This document shows positions 9,845 to 17,808 of a stretch of DNA of 64,000 nt, in pieces. The position numbers and the translations under genes are program-made. The stretch's first letter is position 1. Each line of letters starts with the position of its first letter. The notes under the pieces were generated by a model. It made no database searches. It was given only the letters and a program-made list of their open reading frames with translations, and was not told the origin of the DNA. Source of the stretch: Maribacter antarcticus DSM 21422 (lineage in GTDB: Bacteria; Bacteroidota; Bacteroidia; Flavobacteriales; Flavobacteriaceae); assembly GCF_000621125.1 (NCBI RefSeq), contig NZ_KK211214.1, positions 561,300-625,299 of the forward strand, given 5' to 3'.

Positions 9845-11131
9845 ATGAAATTAAAAATACACATTTTTGTAATCGTAATTAGTTCAGTTGTTATAGTGTC
9901 GTGCAATCAAAACTCAAATGCTAAAAAAGGAATGCAGGAAGAAAATCAAATTACAGCAAAAGAGATTTTAGGCAACGCTGAATATGTAGCAATGTCTTAT
10001 GGAGGTTACAGACATGCTGATCATACTATTGAGCCAACTTTAGCCGAGCTTAAGGAGGATATGAAGCTTCTTGCCGCTATGGGTGTGAAAATTATTAGAA
10101 CATATAAAGTTCATAAACCACAAGCTGAAAATGCTTTAAAAGTAATCACTGAACTAAAGAAAGAAGATCCTGATTTTGAGATGTATGTCATGTTAGGCGC
10201 ATGGATAGACTGTAAAAATGCATTTACGGATCAGGAAAGAGATCATAATGTAGAAAGTGAAGCTAACATTCCACAGATGGAAAAGGCAGTTGCTTTAGCA
10301 AACCAGTATCCAGATATCGTTAAGGTAATTGCTGTGGGTAACGAGGCTATGGTAAAATGGGCTGAAACGTATTATGTAGAACCTTGGATAATTTTAAAAT
10401 GGGTAAACTACTTACAGGACCTAAAAAAGGGAGGGAAACTTTCTAAAGATTTATGGATTACAAGTTCAGATAATTTTGCGTCTTGGGGAGGCGGTGGAGA
10501 AGAATACCATGTGGAAGATTTGAATAAATTAATTCATGCTGTTGACTTTATTTCTATGCATACCTATCCTATGCATGATACCCACTATCAACCTGAATTT
10601 TGGTTAAAATCAGAGGGACAGGAAGAAATGACAGATCTAGAAAAAATAGATACTGCCATGTTAAGAGCAAAAAAGTATGCTCAGATGCAATTTCAAAATG
10701 TACAAAAGTATATGAAAAGTCTTGGCGTAGACAAACCAATTCATATTGGTGAAACTGGATGGGCAAGTTTTTCAACAGGTCATTATGGCCCAGATGGATC
10801 TAAAGCAAGCGACGAGTATAAAGAAGCACGCTATTACCAGCACATGCGCGAATGGACTAAGGAAGCAGAAATGTCCTGCTTTTATTTTGAAGGATTTGAC
10901 GAGCCTTGGAAAGGTGGTGATACTGCAGGTAATTCAGAAAAACATTTTGGCTTAATGACAGTAGATGGCAAAGCCAAATATGCACTTTGGGGTGAAGTAG
11001 ATAAAGGTGCTTTTAAAGGCTTGTCTAGAAATGGAAACCCTATAACCAAAACCTATGGCGGTGATAAGGATGCATTAATGAAAGACGTACTTGTACCACC
11101 CACAGACGACGAAATAAGCACACAGAAGTAG
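9845..11131 (+). CDS. GH17-like glucanase/transglucosylase lipoprotein
   Basis: A 428-residue protein with a lipoprotein leader ending at Cys20 (VIVSC). The GH17 barrel shows VGNEAMVKW with acid/base Glu167, IGETGWAS with nucleophile Glu303 and FYFEGFDEPWK near the end. It should hydrolyse or transfer beta-1,3-linked gluco-oligosaccharides in the periplasm or at the surface. It is the intact paralogue of the gene before it and is followed 17 bases later by the GH30 gene, so it is within the same operon. The two GH17 copies differ mainly at the leader, at a loop near residues 90-100 and at the C-terminus. Confidence 0.88.
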   Translation: MKLKIHIFVIVISSVVIVSCNQNSNAKKGMQEENQITAKEILGNAEYVAMSYGGYRHADHTIEPTLAELKEDMKLLAAMGVKIIRTYKVHKPQAENALKVITELKKEDPDFEMYVMLGAWIDCKNAFTDQERDHNVESEANIPQMEKAVALANQYPDIVKVIAVGNEAMVKWAETYYVEPWIILKWVNYLQDLKKGGKLSKDLWITSSDNFASWGGGGEEYHVEDLNKLIHAVDFISMHTYPMHDTHYQPEFWLKSEGQEEMTDLEKIDTAMLRAKKYAQMQFQNVQKYMKSLGVDKPIHIGETGWASFSTGHYGPDGSKASDEYKEARYYQHMREWTKEAEMSCFYFEGFDEPWKGGDTAGNSEKHFGLMTVDGKAKYALWGEVDKGAFKGLSRNGNPITKTYGGDKDALMKDVLVPPTDDEISTQK

Positions 11132-11148
11132 AATTAATAAACTAACTG

Positions 11149-12642
11149 ATGAAAACAGATACTTATTTTTCAATTCTTTTTTTAGCATTTGTAATCATGA
11201 GTTGTACTGAAAAACAAGAGCAATTAAACGTAGCGGTGTATGAAACGTCAGCTAGTGGAAATCAACTTACAAAACTAACTGAATTTACTTCTGGGGATGC
11301 TAAGGTTCGTATAAAACTATTGCCGAGCGAAAAATATCAAACCATTACTGGTTTTGGTGGTTCATTTACAGCGGCATCAGCACATTTGCTAAAGCAACTA
11401 AGTAAAGAAAATAGAGCTACAGTTTTAAACGCTTATTTTGGCGAAGACGGTGCTGAATATTCGTTAACACGAACCCATATGAATTCCTGTGATTTTTCAC
11501 TGGGCAACTATTCTTACGCTCCTATTGCCGGAGATACAAGCTTAGAGCATTTCTCTATTGATGAAGACCGAGATGATATTATACCCATGATTAAAGAGGC
11601 TATGGCCCTATCAAAAGATGGATTCAAAATAATAGCCTCACCTTGGACGGCACCACCATGGATGAAAGACAATAAGGATTGGATGGGCGGAAAGCTTTTA
11701 CCTAAATACAATGATACTTGGGCGCTATTTTTTTCAAAATATATTAAGGCCTACAAAGCTGAGGGTATTGATATTTGGGGGTTTACCGTTGAGAATGAAC
11801 CCTTAGGAAACGACAATAACTGGGAAAGCATGCATTTTACCGCAGAAGAAATGACCAGTTTTGTTCAAAACCATCTTGGTCCCAAATTAGAAGCTGATGG
11901 ACATGATGTAAAGATATTGGGCTACGATCAAAATCGGGAACATTTGTCCGAATGGGTAGATACAATGTACAAAAGCGAAGCTACTTCGAAATACTATGAC
12001 GGTGCTGCGATACACTGGTATGCCAGCACATATGAGGTTTTCCCTGAGGCATTGCAATACGCACATAATAAGGCACCCAATAAGTATTTAATTCAAACAG
12101 AGGCCTGCGTAGATGCTGAAATTCCGAAATGGCAAGATGATGCTTGGTATTGGAGCAAAGAAGCAACGGACTGGGGATGGGACTGGGCACCAGAAAAGGA
12201 CAAACACCTACATCCGAAATATGCGCCTGTCAATCGGTATGCACGAGATATAATTGGATGCCTGAACAACTGGGTAGATGGTTGGATAGATTGGAATATG
12301 GTATTGGATAAACAAGGTGGGCCAAATTGGTTTAAAAACTGGTGTGTGGCGCCAATTATCGTGGATGCTGAAAATGATGAGGTCTATATGACTCCGCTCT
12401 ATTACACATTGTCTCATTTTAGTAAGTATATTAGGCCGGGAGCAACACGAATAGGTTTTGCACATTCAGACGAAAGACTATTGGTAACAGCAGCCGAAAA
12501 CCCAGATGGTTCTATTGCGGTGGTTGTTTTTAATGAAGAAGAACAAGCAAAAGATATTAACTTGTCTTTAGGAGAACGTAATGTGACTATTCAAATAAAT
12601 GGGCAAGCCATTCAAACGATTATTATACCGAATTCGATTTAA
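11149..12642 (+). CDS. GH30 beta-glucanase lipoprotein (probable endo-beta-1,6-glucanase)
   Basis: A 497-residue lipoprotein (lipobox IMSC, Cys19). GH30 features include the N-terminal ITGFGGSFTAASAHLL block, TVENEP with acid/base Glu217 and IQTEAC with nucleophile Glu318, then a C-terminal beta domain from about residue 415. In laminarin loci GH30 enzymes typically remove or cut the beta-1,6-linked branches left by GH16, which is the likely role. Glucosylceramidase-type activity is the generic family name and fits this setting less well. The spacing to neighbours is 17 and 26 bases, indicating co-transcription. Confidence 0.9.
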   Translation: MKTDTYFSILFLAFVIMSCTEKQEQLNVAVYETSASGNQLTKLTEFTSGDAKVRIKLLPSEKYQTITGFGGSFTAASAHLLKQLSKENRATVLNAYFGEDGAEYSLTRTHMNSCDFSLGNYSYAPIAGDTSLEHFSIDEDRDDIIPMIKEAMALSKDGFKIIASPWTAPPWMKDNKDWMGGKLLPKYNDTWALFFSKYIKAYKAEGIDIWGFTVENEPLGNDNNWESMHFTAEEMTSFVQNHLGPKLEADGHDVKILGYDQNREHLSEWVDTMYKSEATSKYYDGAAIHWYASTYEVFPEALQYAHNKAPNKYLIQTEACVDAEIPKWQDDAWYWSKEATDWGWDWAPEKDKHLHPKYAPVNRYARDIIGCLNNWVDGWIDWNMVLDKQGGPNWFKNWCVAPIIVDAENDEVYMTPLYYTLSHFSKYIRPGATRIGFAHSDERLLVTAAENPDGSIAVVVFNEEEQAKDINLSLGERNVTIQINGQAIQTIIIPNSI

Positions 12643-12668
12643 GTACAAACCTAAACAACCAAAAAAAT

Positions 12669-14108
12669 ATGTCAAACCAACAAGTAACCGTAAGCCAGAA
12701 AGTTCCGTTTGGACAAAAAGTAGCCTTCGGTATTGGCATGTTAGCCAACCAAATGTTTCCTGCTTCCTTGGGTATTTTTATGGTGGTGCTGGTACAAGAT
12801 TTAGGTTTTCCAGGTTGGATGTGGGGCGTAATTTATTTTTTTCCACGCCTCTTTGATTCGTTTACAGACCCTATTATGGGGTATATCTCGGATAATACCA
12901 AATCTAAATGGGGACGACGACGACCCTATGTGATTCTTGGAAGTATTGTGCTTTGCGTTTCGTTTATTGCTATGTGGCAACTTTATAAGGATGCTGGTGT
13001 TGATTATAATTTCACCTACTTTATGATTTGGTCATTTGTGTTTTACCTAGGGATTACTATTTTTAGTGTGCCTTATGTTGCTATGGGCTATGAGATGAGT
13101 AATGATTTTCATGAACGTACGAATATTATGGCAACGGCCCAATGGATTGGACAGTGGGCGTGGGTAATTGCTCCTTGGTTTTGGGTTATTATGTACGACC
13201 CAGCGTGGTTTGAATCGGCAGAAGTCGCTACCCGATCGCTTGCTTTGTGGGTTGGGATAATATTTGCAATTTGCGCTATTGTACCGGGCATATTTATTAA
13301 GAGTAAATCAACATTAGATGAAGATTATTCCCCCCTCAATTTTAAAAATATAGGCAATAGTTTGAAAGAAATAGGCTCAGGTTTTGTCAGTGCTTTTAAA
13401 ATGAAACCATTCAGGCAACTATGTATTGCTACCTTCTTAGTGTACAATGCATTTATGACGATTGCATCTTTTTCATTTTTTATCATTGTATACCATCTGT
13501 TTGAGGGTAATGCCGGTGCTGCAGGTATATGGCCTACACTTTTTGGATGTTTAGGTGCCCTAGGAACAACCTTTTTTGTGATTCCTATTGTTACAAACAT
13601 GTCAAAAAAAATGGGTAAAAAGAAAGCTTTTATTGTATCCCAGGGAATATCGATTATAGGGTATATCATGCTATGGTTTCTTTTTGTTCCGGGCAAACCC
13701 TATCTATTCATTTTTGCATTACCTTTCTTCTCCTTTGGTATTGGAAGCCTATTTGTATTGATGATGTCCATGACAGCTGATGTTATTGATTTAGATGAGC
13801 TTAATACCGGGCTGAGAAGAGAGGGGACTTTTGGAGCCATTTATTGGTTAATGGTAAAATTTGGTTTCGCAATCGCAGGAGGATTGAGTGGTGTTATTAT
13901 GACTTTTGTAGGGTTCGATTCAGGGGTAACCATTCAACCTGATGGGGCTGTTGATGGATTACGATTGTCTTTCTCTGGAATTCCTATACTAGGAACACTC
14001 ATTGCTATGTATGTGATGCGTAATTATGATGTTACTGAAGAGCGAGCAGGCGAAATACGTGCAGCATTAGAAAAGAAAAAGCTGCTAAACGAAATTATAC
14101 CGAATTAA
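12669..14108 (+). CDS. GPH-family sugar symporter (MFS)
   Basis: A 479-residue polytopic inner-membrane protein of the glycoside-pentoside-hexuronide:cation symporter family. It has DPIMGYISDNTKSKWGRRRP near TM2, the family hallmark, and RREGTFGAIYWLMVKFG in the C-terminal half. It would import laminari-oligosaccharides or glucose together with a cation. It lies 26 bases after the GH30 gene. A remnant of the C-terminus of a second, similar transporter is found at 15339-15455, so this gene was once duplicated. Residues 1-15 are polar and precede TM1; the start is the first ATG. Confidence 0.9.
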   Translation: MSNQQVTVSQKVPFGQKVAFGIGMLANQMFPASLGIFMVVLVQDLGFPGWMWGVIYFFPRLFDSFTDPIMGYISDNTKSKWGRRRPYVILGSIVLCVSFIAMWQLYKDAGVDYNFTYFMIWSFVFYLGITIFSVPYVAMGYEMSNDFHERTNIMATAQWIGQWAWVIAPWFWVIMYDPAWFESAEVATRSLALWVGIIFAICAIVPGIFIKSKSTLDEDYSPLNFKNIGNSLKEIGSGFVSAFKMKPFRQLCIATFLVYNAFMTIASFSFFIIVYHLFEGNAGAAGIWPTLFGCLGALGTTFFVIPIVTNMSKKMGKKKAFIVSQGISIIGYIMLWFLFVPGKPYLFIFALPFFSFGIGSLFVLMMSMTADVIDLDELNTGLRREGTFGAIYWLMVKFGFAIAGGLSGVIMTFVGFDSGVTIQPDGAVDGLRLSFSGIPILGTLIAMYVMRNYDVTEERAGEIRAALEKKKLLNEIIPN

Positions 14109-14291
14109 TAAGTAGTACACGTAACGATAGCGATATAAATGCAATGTTTGTAAGTGAACTAAAATACAATTATTCTTGTTTTTTTTATGAGGTAGGGTTT
14201 TATTTTGCTACCAAATGTAAAGGAGAGGTGCGCACCTGATGGTGCTTACAGGATAGTTATAAAATTTTAAATGAATTCTTAATAAAGCGAT

Positions 14292-15200
14292 ATGTCATAC
14301 AGAGAGGGCCATTATTTCACACTTGCCAAGAACAATTATAGCAGTCATTCTGGAGTAGATTTTAGTATGATTTCTGGAGATGAATTAAAACATTTATGGT
14401 TAGAAACAGTTCAAAACGGCATGCATGGTCTTTGCTTTAGTCTGTACGAAGATGGTCAAAAGCCAGGAGATGTAATTACCGAAGAACAGGTGCACAGAAG
14501 GATTAGTGTAATTAAACCATATACGAAATGGGTGCGTTCATTTTCTTGTGTTGAAGGGAATGAGCACATTCCTCGTGTTGCTAAAAAAAATGGCCTTAAA
14601 ACCTTGGTTGGAGCTTGGTTAGGGGATGATTTGGAGATGAACGAAGCGGAAATAGAAGGACTTATAGCCTTGGCAAAAGAAGGATGTGTTGATATTGCTG
14701 CCGTAGGTAATGAAGTCTTATATCGAAATGACTTAACTGCGGAGCAGCTATTGGAATATATTACGCGCGTAAAGACAGCTTTGCCAAATATTGAGGTGGG
14801 TTATGTAGATGCGTATTATGAATTTTCACAACACCCCAAAATTACGGAAGCCTGTGATGTTATTTTATCAAATTGTTATCCTTACTGGGAGGGGTGTCCT
14901 CAAGAATATTCGCTAAGCCACATGCAACAGATGTTTGGCCAAGCAACGGATGCTGCAAAAGGTAAAAAGGTAATTATTACGGAAACGGGATGGCCTAGTC
15001 AAGGAAGTAGTTTAAAAGGTGCTGTTTCATCAGAAGAGAATGCTATGAAGTATTTTATAAATACACAAGCTTGGGCTTCCAAAGAGAATATAGAGACCTT
15101 CTATTTTTCATCTTTTGATGAATCATGGAAAACCGGAGATGAGGGAGATGTTGGAGCTTATTGGGGTTTATGGGATAAAAATGAAAAACTTAAGTTTTAA
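14292..15200 (+). CDS. Cytoplasmic GH17 family protein
   Basis: A 302-residue single-domain GH17 protein without a signal peptide. Catalytic residues are visible: AAVGNEVLYR with acid/base Glu141 and IITETGWPSQG with nucleophile Glu231, followed by FYFSSFDESWK. Its predicted cytoplasmic location, together with the phosphorylase and two symporters, suggests trimming of imported laminari-oligosaccharides or branch remnants, or transglycosylation. It is only distantly related to the two GH17 proteins at 8567 and 9845. A gap of 183 bases precedes it, longer than elsewhere in the run, so it may have its own promoter. Confidence 0.87.
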   Translation: MSYREGHYFTLAKNNYSSHSGVDFSMISGDELKHLWLETVQNGMHGLCFSLYEDGQKPGDVITEEQVHRRISVIKPYTKWVRSFSCVEGNEHIPRVAKKNGLKTLVGAWLGDDLEMNEAEIEGLIALAKEGCVDIAAVGNEVLYRNDLTAEQLLEYITRVKTALPNIEVGYVDAYYEFSQHPKITEACDVILSNCYPYWEGCPQEYSLSHMQQMFGQATDAAKGKKVIITETGWPSQGSSLKGAVSSEENAMKYFINTQAWASKENIETFYFSSFDESWKTGDEGDVGAYWGLWDKNEKLKF

Positions 15201-15338
15201 GACGTTTAATAGTCAATCAGCATCAGGAGAATATCACTTTGTATTCAGAATTTGCTTGGATTTATGCCTTACATCGCTTTTACTGCTAATGCAGAAATGC
15301 CCTAAGTAGAAGGAGTATTAGGTGTGTAATTTTTTTCT

Positions 15339-15455
15339 GGATTACTCCTTTCTAAAATCTTCATCACTATGGGTATACTTCGGAACTATGGTTTAACCGA
15401 AGAACGGACCAACCAAATACGAATTTAATTAGAGCAATGTAAAGAGATTAAATAA
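15339..15455 (+). pseudogene. Remnant of the C-terminus of a second GPH symporter
   Basis: One frame reads GLLLSKIFITMGILRNYGLTEER, then TNQIRI, an in-frame stop at 15426, and LEQCKEIK before a final stop. This parallels the end of the intact symporter at 12669 (VMRNYDVTEERAGEIRAAL). No N-terminal part is recognisable in 15201-15338. It is a dead tail of a duplicated transporter gene that stood after the GH17 gene. Confidence 0.75.
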
Positions 15456-15630
15456 GAGCCGTATCAGTTTAAGGTTACGTTTCTTAAGGTGCCACACGAT
15501 TTAGGTTATAGGTATTGTGCAAAAAAAAGACGTTGATGGTGTTCTATTGTTTCCAATAATCTTATGATTTCTTTTCTTTGGAATTGATTTCATAACGGTA
15601 ATAGGCTTATTGCCTGTTAGGTAGTGATGT

Positions 15631-16044
15631 TTAATGCGGTAATTTGTGTCGTATCAAGCCATAAACAAAGGTTCCTGCCATGGCGGCTAAAATAACAATG
15701 AGTATCGGGTAAATACCCGCTCCAAGTAAGATAAACATAGGGCCCGGACAAGCACCGGCTAATGCCCAACCTAGTCCAAAAATTGTACCTCCCAAAATGT
15801 ATCTGGTAAAACTCTTTTCCTTAGAAGGAACTACAATCGCACGACCAGCTATGCTTTTAAGTTTGAATTTTTTGATTAAAAAGATACCGCAAACACTCAT
15901 GAGTACGGCGGACCCAATAATACCATACATGTGAAAGGATTGAAACTTGAACATCTCATAAATTCGGTACCAGGATACTGCTTCGGATTTCGTGAGTATT
16001 ATACCAAAAAATATACCGACAAAAAAGAATTTTACAAATTTCAT
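15631..16044 (-). CDS. YeeE/YedE family protein, C-terminal half subunit
   Basis: A 137-residue membrane protein. The frame stays open to 16170, but the upstream part overlaps the neighbour and the ATG at 16044, 2 bases after the neighbour's stop, is the sensible start. It has four predicted TM segments and the family motif LAGACPGPMFILLG with a conserved Cys. It corresponds to the second half of the full-length YeeE/YedE sulfur transporters and pairs with the gene upstream of it. The family transports thiosulfate or related sulfur species; which one is carried here is unknown. The pair is probably translationally coupled. Confidence 0.87.
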   Translation of the reverse strand: MKFVKFFFVGIFFGIILTKSEAVSWYRIYEMFKFQSFHMYGIIGSAVLMSVCGIFLIKKFKLKSIAGRAIVVPSKEKSFTRYILGGTIFGLGWALAGACPGPMFILLGAGIYPILIVILAAMAGTFVYGLIRHKLPH

Positions 16045-16046
16045 GT

Positions 16047-16604
16047 TTAAAATAATAAGGGAAGAATAAAATGAGTCATTAGCAGACCACCAATAAAAAA
16101 TCCAATAACAGCTATTAACGAAGGAAGTTGCAAGTTGCTTAGGCCAGAAATTGCATGGCCAGATGTACATCCGCCGGCATACCTACTGCCGAATCCAACT
16201 AAAAACCCTCCTATCAACAATATACTCATACCTTTTAGGCTCAAAACAGCTTCCCAACCGTAGATTTCATTAGGTAATAATGTATCACCAACCTGGGTAA
16301 AGTTCATCAAAGCAAGGTCGGAAATCGTTTCGGGGTTTAGTTTAATAGTCGTGCCGTCCGATAGAAAATGGGTTGCAATAAAACCCCCAAGAATAGCGCC
16401 TAGCACAATTGTTAGATTCCATCTTTGCGCTTTCCAGTCGAATTTGAAAAAATCCGAATACTTTCCAGCACCTGAAATGGTACAAAGGGTTCTTAGGTTG
16501 GAAGACATGCCAAAGGTTGTTCCAAAGTAAAGTAGCAGTAAAAGCACAATTGCTATAAGAGGTCCAGAAACAAACCAAGGCCAAGGCTTTAAAAGAAAAT
16601 CCAT
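16047..16604 (-). CDS. YeeE/YedE family sulfur transporter, N-terminal half subunit
   Basis: A 185-residue membrane protein with about five TM segments and the motif RYAGGCTSGHAISGLSNL, whose Cys matches the sulfur-handling Cys of YeeE/TsuA transporters. With the 137-residue protein downstream it makes a split version of the full-length transporter, a common arrangement in Bacteroidota. Such pairs often lie beside persulfide dioxygenase or rhodanese genes, but none is present here. Expected role is import of thiosulfate or another sulfur compound through the inner membrane. Confidence 0.87.
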   Translation of the reverse strand: MDFLLKPWPWFVSGPLIAIVLLLLLYFGTTFGMSSNLRTLCTISGAGKYSDFFKFDWKAQRWNLTIVLGAILGGFIATHFLSDGTTIKLNPETISDLALMNFTQVGDTLLPNEIYGWEAVLSLKGMSILLIGGFLVGFGSRYAGGCTSGHAISGLSNLQLPSLIAVIGFFIGGLLMTHFILPLLF

Positions 16605-16697
16605 TAAGAATTTTTTTAGAATTTTTTAAATTTAGTATAGCAGCACAGTTTACCCTATGTCAAAGATTCACTATAACAGAATTTCTAACAAAAATAA

Positions 16698-16717
16698 AAC
16701 CCTCTCAAGGAAGGGTT
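16698..16717 (-). terminator. Probable terminator for the small minus-strand gene
   Basis: A 6-bp stem (AACCCT with AGGGTT) with an 8-base loop is followed on the minus strand by a T-rich run. It lies about 70 bases past the stop of the gene at 16785-17006. Confidence 0.5.
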
Positions 16718-16784
16718 CTTATCTTATACGTCAGTTGCAAAATAGGGATAAAACTATTTTGGTAAATGTGCGTTCATTATATAT

Positions 16785-17006
16785 TTATACTAATGGAACT
16801 CCGTTCAACCGTTTTTCAATTTTCTTCTTCTTTTCTGTAACGCGTTTCATCACGTCCATTAAATTAGAATCTTTTGTCTCTTTATAAATTTCGTTGATAC
16901 TTAAAATCAATTTTTTAGCCTCCCTAGAAGCCTCAACCCTATCACTAGTTGACATGTTGCTCATTTTTCGTCCTACGAACTCGTCTGCGTGTTCAAGTAA
17001 ATCCAT
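16785..17006 (-). CDS. Small charged protein of unknown function
   Basis: A 73-residue soluble, strongly helical and charged protein starting MDLLEHADEFVGRKM and rich in Lys and Glu toward the end (RVTEKKKKIEKRL). There is no signal peptide, Cys or recognisable domain. Its composition is that of a real protein, unlike the opposite-strand reading, which is low-complexity Phe/Ser. It is followed on its own strand by a terminator-like hairpin. I do not recognise a function. Confidence 0.68.
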   Translation of the reverse strand: MDLLEHADEFVGRKMSNMSTSDRVEASREAKKLILSINEIYKETKDSNLMDVMKRVTEKKKKIEKRLNGVPLV

Positions 17007-17808
17007 TACGTCTTTTTTTCAAAGTTAACATAAAATTCAAATTACGCAATTCTTTGTCAATTGTGTACGGTAATGGTATAATTAGATTACTGTATTTGTG
17101 AACAATTTAACGTTCTATTGGGGTTAAGGCGGGTTACATATGTAAAATGAGATGTGTGTAGAGCGTAAACAGTATTCTAGTTTTTAATGTTGAACTTTTA
17201 TAGTTGTTTTATTGGATTTGGTTGGTGGTATTAGGATTGTTGTGAAGAATAAGGTATTTGTTTCTGAGTACTTATCAACCATAGCAGATTTTGATACGAT
17301 AGTAAAAAGCCCCATTTGAAATCTCCTAGTCGTAAGGCTTGTTTTAAATTTTAGTTTTGTGTGATTTGCTATCTCGTTTGTTCCTCTTGTAGTTGTTCAT
17401 TGTGGCCAATTTATATTTACGTTCTTGGAACAAACTGGTCAGATTCCATGTTCGAAGTTGAAAATATTTAAAGTGAAGACTATAGAGGTCTCGTTTATAG
17501 GAACCCCTGGTGGAGTGAAATTAAAACGGGATTAAAACTTAACTCGACCAACTAAGTTTAGTGTAAAACCGAACGATAATCTTGTTGTTTTACATGTTTT
17601 CTAGTGTTCTATATTTTACTATAAGCAAAGTGTATTCCTGTTTATTCGTTTTTCGTTAATGTGAACAATTCAAATACTATTATAAATTTTACTATTCTAT
17701 ATTATCTCGATTTTAGTTGAAACTAGAAAGTATAACCCTAATTAATACAAGCGGTTCTGCTTCAATTTAGGAAACCGATTCTTATTTTTGAAGAAAACAA
17801 ATTCTCTT
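17007..17808. other. Intergenic region without a clear gene
   Basis: About 800 AT-rich bases between the divergent small gene and the BNR-repeat gene. No open frame, RNA gene or strong hairpin is evident. A short plus-strand stretch near 17480-17530 translates as a plausible peptide (VSFIGTPGGVKLKRD) and may be a gene scar, but it is too short to identify. Confidence 0.4.

Noticed and set aside
12599-12856. Alternative-frame open frame across the GH30/GPH junction
   Set aside because: It overlaps the GPH symporter start in another frame and gives a non-protein-like basic product.
16657-16887. Plus-strand open frame overlapping the 73-residue minus-strand gene
   Set aside because: Low-complexity Phe/Ser-rich product, and it runs through a terminator-like hairpin; the opposite strand has normal protein composition.
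17480-17560. Possible remnant of an oxidoreductase-like gene
   Set aside because: Only about 15 plausible residues; not enough to assign a family.
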